Positions 51,688 to 63,263 of a stretch of DNA of 64,000 bases are shown one piece after another. This DNA is from Prostheceraeus crozeri (taxonomy: Eukaryota > Platyhelminthes > Polycladida > Euryleptidae), in NCBI GenBank assembly GCA_907163375.1, contig CAJQUW010007945.1:1-64000 (forward strand), read 5' to 3'. The position numbers and the translations under genes are program-made. The notes beneath the pieces are model-generated. The model had not been told where the DNA came from. It worked only from the letters and a program-made list of their open reading frames with translations, and made no database searches. How positions within the stretch are numbered: position 1 is the first letter of the stretch; each line of letters begins with the position of its first letter.

Positions 51688-52769
51688 AACACGACTTCAT
51701 GAAACAGATGGCACATGGGACATAAACATTCGTTCAGGATTGGGATTGGTGTAAGTTGGCATATTATCTGATGGGTAGAGTTGGCCTACTATTTGAAAAA
51801 GACCTTTCGCTAAATGCCAAGGTCATTTTTATCGGACTCCTGTCTTCCACGTAAATGGCAGACCGACTAGCTATAGGCCTATTTGATTTCTAGAGATAGT
51901 GGAGACCATGTTTAGGGCTCTTTGAATACTATTAATAGCGTTCATAAGTGGTAAGCCTAATGAGGTCACAAGGTCAACTGAAAAGAAATTAGAAATTTAC
52001 ATGCCTGATTGCGGATTCATTTTTTCCATCTGAGGACGAAATAAACCCTTGAATGACGCATCATTCGCAAGCTCTTGTTATCAGCTTTCGTCGTCATGAT
52101 AATTGCGGGTAATGATACTAAAGTCGAAATGCTCCCGAACGTCGAGTTAGACGATATTTCAATTTAAAAAAATCTTATCTGCACCTGTTGTATTCTTTCG
52201 TATAATGCGTTGATTAAATAAATCACAAAAAAGTATCTTCTCTCTAATGTTAAAACCAGTTGAAACAATTGATTTGTTTTGATTTAGATTAACACTCTTC
52301 TTTCCCATGCTTTTACCAGCTAGGCTTATGATTGGATAGATATCCATGCCGTCGTCATAGCGATGGCCATGAAAGTCGTTAAACGTCGCGAAGCGCCGAG
52401 TTCTATGCTTTTTCAATTGATCAAAAGTTGACAATATTAAGCACTAACACCTTCCTATGCCAACTCTCCCTACCCGTATGCCAAATCACCCCACCTGACC
52501 ACGAATGTAAAAATGCTAGGTGTATAGATTATATTGACCACATGAATGAGGCTTTGAGGAATGATTTAATACGGGTGGTGACACAGAGTGGCCGCAATAC
52601 CGACACTTCGCTTTCAGTAAGCGATTTTACAAAACATATGCCAAGTCACCCCAGAGAATCACATAGCCATCCTCTATCCATTACAGCATAGAAATAGCGG
52701 GTTTAATTCTAGTCATATTAATAGCAGCTGAAATCAAAAAATTATGCTCATTGAACTTAGTGGTGAAAT

Positions 52770-53850
52770 CAGGGTTGGAAAAACCCATCCCATGGGTAAA
52801 ATGGGTTTTTTTTCAAAAGAATGAATTTTCTTAACGTGACACCATAGCATCTACATGGAACTTTCACATATCATAGTAAGCCTCTTGTTTTACCCACTAT
52901 GACAATGTGTGTCTGTCGGGTTGGATGATCTGGGTTTCAGAAATAGAAGGGTCCAAAATAACCCATGTACATGTATTTCCGATGGCAAGATTATGTCACA
53001 ATATACCGTACTCTCATTTTCTTTGGAGTACTTAATTATATCTCAATTCTGAAAACCAAATCATCCAACCCGGCAGACACACAATGGGCGTTGCAAGAGG
53101 CCTACCATGATGTGTGAAAGTTCCATGTACTATGTCGTTCCTAGCACACCTCGTCGCTATCTCCCGGTAGGCGGTAGGTCTGCAATTTCGTTTGAATCGT
53201 AGGCAAGTTGTTATTATAGTCACTCGCTGCTCCGATCAACAAGATATCAAGCTGTTTGTTTTCTGGTGGAAAGTTTCATGAAGTTTAAATTGTATTTTAG
53301 AGAACCCTACCTATTCCATGCGATGACGCATGACGATGATGATGAGTATTCTGTATTGCAATTTGCAAGCTGTTATTTCAGAATTTGTAGTCGTAACTAT
53401 ACAAACTTGCTGTACAAGATCTGTTAAAGTGGTTTCCATCCGAATTTTTACTTTTACACGTATGTTTATTGTTACCTGACGTTTCACGTTATCCCAAGAA
53501 GTAGATTCTTTTATGAAGAAACTTTGTTATATCTGATTGTGGGCAAACTATTAGCAATGGAGCAAATATTGAATAAAGTAGTCTAACTTTCAAAGAATAG
53601 AATAGAAATACTTTTTATTTGTGTGAAATTGAAATCGAGTATTATATACCACATTCAAAAATCACAAACAGTAATTTCGATAAAGCGAGTATCACAGATT
53701 CCTTGCTTAAGCATAGTACTGCTTGAGTTATCGCAAAAATTCAAAATTTTGAAAAACCCATTTTACCCATGGGTTTTTTCAATTTGAAAAACCCATTTTA
53801 CCCACCCACCCATTTTACCGATGGGTTTTACCCATGGGATGCCAACCCTA
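52770..53850. mobile_element. hAT-like MITE with ACCCATGGGTAAAA subterminal repeats
   Basis: The ends CAGGGTTGG and CCAACCCTA are inverted apart from the outermost base and are flanked by a perfect 8-bp duplication GGTGAAAT (52762-52769 and 53851-53858). Both ends are dense in ACCCATTTTACCC and ACCCATGGGT words. Copy 2 of the outer family provides the uninterrupted site at about 47065-47095. There is no coding content. Confidence 0.85.
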
Positions 53851-53983
53851 GGTGAAATACCACAAAGTGCCATTCCCGGGCTATTTCAAGGATATTGGCG
53901 ATTTCGCTAAAATTGAAGGGCGATTCCCGGGCCAAACAAAACTACCGGACAGTCCGGGATTCCCGGGCTGGGCCGCCACCCTG

Positions 53984-56144
53984 CTTATTCTTCAGTGTGA
54001 GTAATACACTGAGAAGTATTTACACCAAGTACTACACGCTATAAGTGCAGCTAAGTCTAATTTGTAGACGTCATTCCTGCAAAAGCTGACACTAGTTTCT
54101 GTGAATCGCGATGAACACACGGAGAAAATAAACAGGAAGGAACAAAGTAATTTGTCTGTGTTCCATATACTTACTTGTACTTGTACTTGCAGCGGCATTC
54201 ACCCTGACCGGGTTGAGCCGACATCCTCGAGTATGCACACCACATCCCAAACGGCAGCTGTCTTGTGCCTCGTCCATGGATAGGACGGTTCAGTCCTTAT
54301 TCCACCTGCGCAATCCATAGAGTTGTGGGCCGGTGATTCTCTTCAGTTCTTCTTTTACTGTATGCCAAGCATATTCATGAATGTCGTTAAGCGCAGATTG
54401 TATCTCTAAATGATCATTTCCTATAATGACAACGTCATTATGTATTCGCTAATTCCGGATATCATGTCATCATTGTTGTCCATCAAGGATTGGCTAGCTG
54501 TCGTGGTTGATAGGCTGCCTCTTTTACCAACTGAAAAAGTTTCATACTATATCCACGCGCTGCAGCTCTCTCCGTTTCTTCCGCGAAGTTCTTCCAGAAG
54601 GCGTTTCTGCCTCGTTTGATAGAATGCGTTGTGCGTCAGCGCAAATCTCTGTAGTCAGGAGATTCGGTGAGTCGTGCTTCAAGAGTCTGGTACACTAACT
54701 CAAGGGTAGTGCCAGAGTCCAGTCACTATTCCGGGGACGCGTGCAGTCTATATGTATATTTGCCGCTTCTGTGTAAGCAGAGTAAAAGTGCTGCCATTCT
54801 TCAACATGGATAATTCTGACAGGTCCGATAGAGCTTCGAAACATGTATTACAGAGCTTCGTAACATGTTAACATTCGATTTAGTGACCGGCAGATATGTC
54901 GTCTTAGATGGCCTTCCACCAAGCGTGTCAATGCAGGAGTTACCCAAGGGTCAATTTTGGGACCATCTCGATGTTTTAGTTCACTGATGGGCCCAGAGCA
55001 CTGAGTTCGCCTTCATCCAACGACAAAAATTATTGAAAAATTAAGTCTGAAATGATGACGTCAGAATATCAAAGGTTTGTTTGCAAAAAAGACTACAATC
55101 ATGAAATGAACAAAATAGAGGTAACATTCACAAAAGTGCATTTCACAAACTATAGAGCTGAGATATGAAAGAAAGGAGGAAAGGCAATAATTCATGTATG
55201 TAATAAAAATCAAATGGATCAGAAACGACACAATGAATGAACTAGTAATTAATTTAAATGCATATCCTATTTCATTCAGCTCGTTTATGCTAATATCTTA
55301 TTAAGTCGAGGATCAGCCAGAGACAGCATGAATCAATAATACGTACATGTAGCTTAATGCAATATGTTTATCAATTTAACTTTATCTCACCTGCAATGGA
55401 GAGAAAAAAATGAAAATTTATATGGATGTATAGCACAGAGTTTGGCTGCTCCTCGAAATCTGTCACTTTTGATTTTCGCATCAAAACTGAATTAACTGTT
55501 AAAAATGTTTGTGGCTAAAGTATCGGCAGTTGATTACCTTCATCATTATGGTGGTTCTCCACATCCATCTGTTACTTCAGATAATACATGATGAAATTAC
55601 TCTATTAATGCGAAGTTAGATCACATCAAGTTCATTGATTTTCCCTGATCCAGTCAGCAAGTGTTACGCTACCATCATTGGCGTTGGTTTCAGGCTAATC
55701 ATCTTTCTCGCATTTCTCAAAAAAATTCGGTTATCGGGAAAAAATCGTGCATTCTTCTCAATAAATCGAAACATTTGGATTTATTTACTTTCATTTATTA
55801 TCCCTCTGAAATTAAATTGGGTATTTGGGTATATTTGGATGTTTTTGAGTGACTACACTCGAGCAAAGCTCTTAGATTTTAGCTAAATTTCGGAATTCCA
55901 AACAATCCAATTGTATCCGAAGGCAATTGAAAGTAAACCTGAATCTAATTATACCCTCAGAACATAAGTCACATGCGGCATTTTTCCTGGTGTAATCAAA
56001 CATTGTATTGCAGTGCAATCAAAACATTCTTTTCAGCAGTGAATTAAACACACTGAAAAACAGGAATTATTTGCGCTGAATGGCTGTCCAAATCCCATCA
56101 CACCATCGAGATAAGACATGATGCGACATTCACATCGGATCAAA
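53984..56144. other. Non-coding region with a possible LINE trace
   Basis: No gene is recognisable. On the minus strand around 54400-54720 one frame reads AFWKNFAEETERAAARGYSM, similar to the stretch between endonuclease and RT of LINEs, in badly decayed context. The rest is AT-rich sequence without clear structure. Confidence 0.35.
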
Positions 56145-58127
56145 CGGCCAGAGGAGGCTGCATGATTAATCACAATTCTATCTCTCTAGTGAGAGGCGCC
56201 ATTCCAATGAAAACCAATAGAAAGTCACGGAACGACTCAGAGAGACTGCCAAAACATTCTCGAGAGTCAGCACGACTATTGGTGAGATGCATGTCCGAGG
56301 CGCAAGCATCACTGAGACTGGAGATAAGATCTCTCGTCAAGAGCGAGATGGCGATGGTCAAGAGAGGTGGTACATTCTGAGGAAGGCGCGAGTTCTTGAC
56401 AAACGGCTAATCGCAATTCTATCTCTCTAGTGAGAGGCGCAATTCCAATGAAGACGAATAAAAAGTCACGGAACGACTCAGAGAGACAGCCAAAACATTC
56501 TCGAGAGTCACCAAGATTTTTTATGAGATGCATGTCCGAGGCGCTAACATCACTGAGACTGGAGAAAAGATCTCTCGTCAAGAGCGAGATGGCGATGGTC
56601 ATGAGAGGCGGTACATTCTGAGGGAGGCGCGAGTCCTTGACAAGCGGCCAGAGGAGGCGGCACGATCAATCACAATTCTATCTCTCTAGTGAGAGGATCC
56701 ATTCCAATGAAGACGAATAGAAAGTCATGGAACGACTCAGAGAAACTGCCAAAGCATTCTCGAGAGTCAGCACGACTATTGGTGAGATGCATGTCCGAGG
56801 CGCAAGCATCACTGAGACTGGAGATAAGATCTCTCGTCAAGAGCGAGATGGCGATGGTCATGAGAGGTGGTACATTCTGAGGGAGGCGCGAGTCCTTGAC
56901 AAGCGGCCAGAGGAGGCGGCACGATCAATCACAAAAAAATCAATAGAACGGCACAGAACGACTCAGAGAGGCTGCCAAAAAATTCTCGAGAGCCAGCAAG
57001 ACTTTTGATGAGGTGGGCGTCAGAGGCGCACACACCAATGGGACTGAAGATCATGCTTTCCTTCAAGAGAGAGACGGTCATGAGAGGCGGTACTTTCTGA
57101 GGGAGGCGCGGGTCCTTGACAAACGGCCAGAGGAGGCGGCACGATTAATCACAATTCTATCTCTCTAGTGAGAGGATCCATTCCAATGAAGACCAATAGA
57201 AAGTCATGGAACGACTCAGAGAAACTGCCAAAACATTCTCGAGAGTCAGCACGACTATTGGTGAGATGCATGTCCGAGGCGCAAGCGTAACTGAGACAGG
57301 AGAAGAGATCTCTCGTCAAGAGCGAGATGGCGATGGTCATGAGAGGTGGTACATTCTGAGGGAGGCGCGAGTCCTTGACAAACGGCCAGAGGAGGCGGCA
57401 CGATCAATCACAATTCTATCTCTCTAGTGAGAGGATCCATTCCAATGAAGACGAATAGAAAGTCATGGAACGACTCAGAGAGACTGCCAAAACATTCTCG
57501 AGAGTCAGCACGACTATTGGTGAGATGCATGTCCGAGGCGCAAGCATCACTGAGACTGGAGAAAAGATCTCTCGTCAAGAGCGAGATGGCGATGGTCATG
57601 AGAGGCGGTACATTCTGAGGGAGGCGCGAGTCCTTGACAAGCGGCCAGAGGAGGCGGCACGATCAATCACAATTCTATCTCTCTAGTGAGAGGATCCATT
57701 CCAATGAAGACGAATAGAAAGTCATGGAACGACTCAGAGAAACTGCCAAAGCATTCTCGAGAGTCAGCACGACTATTGGTGAGATGCATGTCCGAGGCGC
57801 AAGCATAACTGAGACTGGAGAAAAGATCTCTCGTCAAGAGCGAGATGGCGATGGTCATGAGAGGTGGTACATTCTGAGGGAGGCGCGAGTCCTTGACAAG
57901 CGGCCAGAGGAGGCGGCACGATCAATCACAAAAAAATCAATAGAACGGCACAGAACGACTCAGAGAGGCTGCCAAAAAATTCTCGAGAGCCAGCAAGACT
58001 TTTGATGAGGTGGGCGTCAGAGGCGCACACACCAATGGGACTGAAGATCATGCTTTCCTTCAAGAGAGAGACGGTCATGAGAGGCGGTACTTTCTGAGGG
58101 AGGCGTGGGTTATTGACAAATGACAAA
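56145..58127. repeat. Tandem satellite with four-monomer higher-order repeat
   Basis: Monomers begin (at CGGCCAGAGG) at 56145, 56404 (shortened), 56645, 56904, 57124, 57383, 57642 and 57901. Type A monomers are 259 bp. Type B (56904 and 57901) are about 220 bp and begin their unique part with CAATCACAAAAAAATC. The order is A A A B A A A B. Diagnostic variants pair monomer 1 with 4 (ACCAATAG), 2 with 5 (GAGAAAAG and GAGGCGG), 3 with 6 (AAAGCATTC) and B with B. So a block of about 1 kb was duplicated. The many ~63-codon frames on both strands are by-products; 259 is not divisible by three. Confidence 0.92.
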
Positions 58128-58760
58128 CGGTTAAAAGAAGTTGCAGCTCTTATCTCGACTGTGAGGGGGAAGTCCAATGAATATCAATGGAACGGCATAG
58201 AAAACCTCAGAGAGGCATTTTTGAGATTCAGAAAAGCCTTAGATGGGTTGCATGTGGGAGTCGCAATTACTAATTTGACTGAAGATGAGGCGGTGACTTC
58301 GGAGGGAGCCGCGGGTCCTTCACAAACTACCAGAGGAGGTTGCAGTATTAATCACAACTACATCTCTTCGATGGTGAGAGGCAATGACAATGAAAATCAC
58401 TAGAAAGTCAAAGAACGAATCGGAGAGCCTGCCAAAACATTCTCGAGTCAACAAGAGATGCCAAAGGTACTTACTGAGTACATTTCGTACAACGATGGAA
58501 AATTTCTTCTTGATTGGCAGTGTATTAGAGTAGTTTCGAATTGTACTGTTTACCAAGATTTTTATGATGTAAGATTAAGTTGAACGCACGGATGGAACTA
58601 GAGATAAGGCTTTCTGTCAAGAGTGCGAAGGGGAAAGTGAAGACAGATGGCAGCTTTTGAGAGGAAAGTTGCGGGACCTTCTCAAACGGTTGGAGAAGGC
58701 TGTAGAATAAAACAATCGCAACGTATCGCTTAGGATTTTTGATGAGCTTCAGATACGAAG
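58128..58760. repeat. Decayed satellite monomers
   Basis: Two to three strongly diverged monomers starting near 58128, 58326 and 58685 keep the AAACGG-start, TGAGAGG and GACGAATCGGAGAG-like words. They show the array edge losing identity, as is usual for satellites homogenised from the centre. Confidence 0.65.
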
Positions 58761-60122
58761 CAGAGGTGCATGTGCGACCTAGGGTGAGATTTCCCATACA
58801 GAATGAGAAAATAGTCACAGTCGACGCCTATTGAGGGATGCGAGGGACCTTGAGGCAACAAAATGAAAGAAAACAACCATTTTAACGATGAAGCGACTGA
58901 GATAGACTCCGAAGAGACGGCCTTGCTGGACCATGTTGGACACATCCGAATTCCAGTTGACACTGATTGACGTTGACCATTATTGACTGCATTCAACATG
59001 ACTGATGATGCTGCTCATATTTGTCGACTGCTATTTAGTCAGAACTTCCTCTAGTACTTCGGATTTTCCCTCAAAATTGAACTTTCTCGCAGATTAGTCA
59101 AATCTGGCCACGAGAGGGGTATATCGGTTGAGGATCAAGAATATTTATTGCACAGGCATACAATTGAAATACTAGAATAAAGATATTAAGAAAAATTTGC
59201 ACTGGCTGGAGTGAAAGGGTTGGTAGAGAAGTACTTCTCTAGAAACTCTTCAGAAATTTCAATGCGCCTCACAAAATCGAAACTTAAATTTGCGCCCATT
59301 AAATCATCCGCTTAAAGGTTGCTTTATAAAAATGCACTAGGATGCTTTTCAAATTTGCCTCACAGTTGAGTATGTATTCGCACGTGTTCAACTCATGAAT
59401 GATCCCCTCTGAACAAAGCTATGCGTAGCAGAGTTGTATCTCACGCCGCTGTCGCCTTGAGTGCTACTAAGTCCATTATTCACCTTAACCTCATGTGTAA
59501 GGTCATACCCGTACACCTCTTGTAACCTCTCGAAAGTATGATCTTGCGAATGTGGATGCCAACTTTCATTCCGAATGCGATGCTGATGTCGATGCCAAAT
59601 CCTTGATATGAGATTGAAATAAAGGTCGTGTGCTCATGTGATTTTCTCATATTTCGCACCAGATCCTACGAATAGATCAAGTTAGCTGTACGAGAACTTG
59701 TCAAATGATGAGAATCATTATAGCTTGCAACCTCATTCTGTTGCAGTTTCGGAGGTACTTTCTCATTATTGTGTCGACCTCATATTGTCTTCAAGGGGAC
59801 GTCTGTTTTGTGTTGATTGCTGAAGTATTTGAGATTCATCAATCGAATTCAGGTGCTTACTAGTTCCATCTACATGCAGAGATTCAGAAAACACAGAATT
59901 GAGAGGAAAATGTGTGATAAATTTACCAACAGGCCTAGAATTGGTATTTTTAAATTCGACAAGAGATGCATAAATGACTACTTGATTAAATGAATACTTG
60001 ATTATGAATTCACTGCATATATAAAATATTTTTTAATGCCCATGGGTTTCATTTATTGGAAAAGAAGAGCTGAATTTTGAGAAAACTGCAAGAAACTCAT
60101 TTTTGTTTAAATTATAGTGTTT

Positions 60123-60401
60123 TTTCAAAGAAAAAAAGCAATCTTGTGATAATTTGCTTTTATCCAAACGCGTTTCAGAGCGTTACAGTCTCCTTTGTCA
60201 ATGGATTAATGTAAAACAAGGTAAAATCATTTTTATATGAGATGATCTGACGCCATTTTAACAGTGTTCATTTCATTTCATCTCATGTAAAAATGATTTT
60301 ACCTTGTTTTACATCAATCCATTGACAAAGGAGACTGTAACGCTCTGAAACGCTTTTGGATAAAAGCAAATTATCACAAGATTGCTTTTTTTTCTTTGAA
60401 A
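60123..60401. repeat. Long palindrome, ~123-bp arms
   Basis: The arms at about 60123-60245 and 60278-60401 are inverted copies with few differences and a 32-bp spacer. They contain TTCAAAGAAAAAAAGCAATC at the outer end and GTAAAATCATTTTTA near the loop. It is probably a foldback element or young MITE. No coding content. Confidence 0.88.
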
Positions 60402-62079
60402 TGAATATGTGGCCATATCATGGATATAGTGTTTTTGTTATAATCTTTAATCAGCTGATTAGCGCTAGATTTAAATTTTCGCAGTTCATATTTGTGAGGC
60501 GCCTTTTTCGCGGTTATTAAGAGACCCCCGGAACTCTATCAAAAGCTGTAAGTAAAATTTTTTGCTAATTCCTTGAGTTAATGAGATAAAATTTCGATTT
60601 TATATATCTAATATTGGTTTTTCAATTCAGAGACAATCTACCTATTTTGACCAAAGAGCCATGATTTTTTCGAAGCTGTCTAGAGCATGTATTTCCAAGT
60701 AGTAAATGATAGAATTGTCTAATAACGATGCTCAACACTCATCACAACCATTTTCACTACATTGCCCTGCTAGCACTTCATGCTTGTCCATCCAGATGGA
60801 AATAACCAACTGCAAATATGAGATGCTCAAAAAGAAAATAACAATCAAACCTATACAAAGAATGACCAATTAGATTCTACCAACTATAGCTAATGATCCA
60901 CGTTCAGATTGTTGTCAACATTAAATCCCAAGAACCTTTTTATTAATTTTCTTTCTGTACGGTAGACAATTTTCATATTGTTTTTGGATAATTTATAAAT
61001 AGCATGAGATAATTTAGAGTGGATCTGTTTTGGTTGATAACATAAATGATGATATGAGCTTTGATGGTAATAATATTATCTCGTGATTTGATAGGAATAC
61101 TTGATCGGAAAACTACTCAACCATCACCTGCCAATGCTAAAAATTGTGAATACCAAAGTCCTCTGTCATTGCACTGCAAAATGAGGCTGTTGTATCCTTT
61201 TGTAATTAAAATATAAAATATCCCGAGTAAATCATATCAAGTTGATTGTAATAAAAGTCATGTATAAATCCAGAACAGTACCTCAAGAGAGAACTTACAA
61301 ATTCGTAGTACACCGAAAGTTATAATACCTTAGTGACCATATGATTTTAAGTCAAATTAGAATATTAATGCATATTAACAAAATCAACATAAAATCTTTT
61401 AATATACATTTAGCGCAAGAATCAGTGAAAATATAATTATTTGTGAGGAAGTCACAACAGAGGCCAATGACTAATGAGCATTGGCAGGAAGTTGGGATGC
61501 AAAAGACGTGTCGCTCCAAGCATTATAATAATAATAATATGAATTTAATGGTCAATACAACATGCGGTATATGACAGAGCAAATAGACATGACATCAAAC
61601 ATCACGTACATCCAGAAAATTTTACAAAAGAGTTGTTGAACAAACAAAGTCTCCTTTTCTTTGATAGCAAAACACGCTGATGTCTCAGATCTGAACAATT
61701 TTCCGCCGATTAATGAAGAATTGAGACAGAGGATGATTATATTTATCTGACAATTTTTTGTATCAGTATTATACAAATTTTACTCAACATGCTGCTAAAG
61801 GAGGGCTTTTTGATGTCTGGGGCCCAACGCCTAACAAAGACGGTCTAATTTTTCAAGCTTTTTAAACGTGGTGGCACTGATGTCGCAAATAACAGGCTAC
61901 GCATGCGCCATGTGACAGAAAACAAGACCCATATACGCTTGCCAGATGCACACCCGTCGGCTGGGTCGATCAAGCGGTCAAAAATGCGAGCCCTTAGCGA
62001 CCACTTTTTTTGACATCTACTATCATATCTAAGAACTACTACATAGGTCTCTCAAATCATCTATTGGCTATTCGTCTGC

Positions 62080-62510
62080 AGGACCAATTTTTAAAAAAAT
62101 TCAAATTTCAAATATTAAATTCCATTATACAATTTTTTGATTTCTCTGTATCTGGTTGCAAATGATTTGTACTGTCATATTTTGATAAAGTCTTATCTAG
62201 AAATACCCAAAGATTATGCAGAAACACATTCTAACAAATTTAGACCTACTTAGCCGTCAAAATTCAAATATTTTTGAAAAAAAAATTCAAATTTAAAATT
62301 TGAATTTCATGATATATATTTTTTTCATCTCTATAACTGCATAGATACGATTTCTATTGCCATTATTTGATAATTATGTATTCATAGTTGTTTCAGATTA
62401 TTCAGAAGCACATTTAAATGTACTAATAAAGAGAAATTTAACAATCAAAATTCGAAATTTCTAATTAGAAAAATGAATTCCAAAATATTTTCTCCATTAT
62501 CTCTGTTTTT
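62080..62510 (+). repeat. Diverged ~185-bp tandem repeats, about 2.5 copies
   Basis: Units begin near 62084, 62268 and 62448. Each starts with a run like TTTTTAAAAAAATTCAAATT and includes ATTTCTCTGTATC or ATCTCTATAAC. They are strongly diverged and AT-rich. Confidence 0.5.
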
Positions 62511-62859
62511 GTGAGTGCAATATTGAGGCGTAGGCTTATATCACATCTGTTATGTACATTAATGTACTACATTGATAGCAACGACAATATATCAAACAAT
62601 CATATGATGATATTGTTAGCCATATATGCAACGTGGCGGTTCATAAGTTACCGACATAATGATATTCTGGTTAACAAACCTATGCGAATTTTATGACATT
62701 ATATATAAATTTGTTATCTACATGACTTTATGCACTGCAGACGTATTTTTTCTTGTACCGTGATTATCACAATATCCATTTCCTTCATGGGAGCTCATAT
62801 ACGAAAAGATGCTTCGGATATTAAAGATCTTGTTGTTGTTTGACAAACTGTGTAGATTG

Positions 62860-62889
62860 TCATTGCCGCTGAGTGTTCAGCGGCAATGA
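62860..62889. other. Perfect 13-bp hairpin
   Basis: TCATTGCCGCTGA (62860-62872) and TCAGCGGCAATGA (62877-62889) pair completely around a GTGT loop. It lies 375 bp before the second transposase start and may be part of that element's 5' region. Confidence 0.7.
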
Positions 62890-63263
62890 AAACCGAACGC
62901 CTGAAATTCTTGTCTCTCCTTCTCACTGACACCGCAGTAATTCATTGATTTGATCACTATTCACTCGCGCTGCAGCATAGAGTTCAGATGTCCATGCTAT
63001 TGTCCTCTCCTAACATAGATATCTAATAATCCGACCTCTATGCACTACAGTATCTGCTCTGTGAAGAATATCTGTCTGTCTGATAATGGTATAAAACAGG
63101 ATGAATTCTATTCATGAACGCTGTGTCAACATAATTGATTTTAATGCGCGAGCTTCCAAACTGTTTATCAGCAGCAACTGGTGCGCTTGATCACAATTAA
63201 CAGTGCCAATATTCTAACGATACGACATTACGACTTGATTCTTATCGCGTGTTATCTTTTGTG

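Larger units (their letters stand above)
48704..52663. mobile_element. TA-flanked element with GGGGTGAC(A/T)TGGCATATG ends
   Basis: The left end, GGGGTGACATGGCATATG, begins 9 bp inside the border after TA (48702-48703). The right end, CATATGCCAAGTCACCCC, lies before TA (52664-52665). The core GGGGTGACTTGG is shared with the element in hAT A, so the two are related families. A third copy of the motif lies inside near 52480-52495. No transposase is recognisable; the larger part of the interval is the hAT-like element nested in it. The right border is less certain than the left. Confidence 0.6.
13251..53983. mobile_element. Outermost ~2.7-kb hAT-like non-autonomous element (copy 1), greatly enlarged by insertions
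   Basis: The left end, CAGGGTGGCGGGC at 13251, and the right end, GGCCGCCACCCTG ending at 53983, are inverted. They are flanked by TTTATT and CTTATT, an imperfect 6-bp target duplication. Once the inserted elements are set aside, what remains is 13251-13863, 39469-39852, about 47211-48703, about 52664-52769 and 53859-53983. These segments align in order with copy 2 at 39853-47204. No transposase is visible. The CAGGGTGGC start is hAT-like, although hAT target duplications are usually 8 bp and both copies here show 6 bp. Copy 1 must be older than everything nested in it. Confidence 0.75.
58761..63263. other. Non-coding region
   Basis: No protein-like frame is visible. It contains the palindrome at 60123-60401, an ATA microsatellite near 61530, the diverged tandem repeats at 62080-62510 and a 13-bp hairpin at 62860-62889. 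The left end of the second N-RAG-TP element should lie somewhere before 63264, but its TIR cannot be found without the right end. Confidence 0.5.

Noticed and set aside
54101-54283. Short frames on both strands
   Set aside because: No motif; at best decayed LINE sequence.
56145-58127. CRISPR-like or protein-repeat reading of the 259-bp array
   Set aside because: Repeats are long, have no spacers, lie in animal DNA, and the period is not a multiple of three; it is a satellite.
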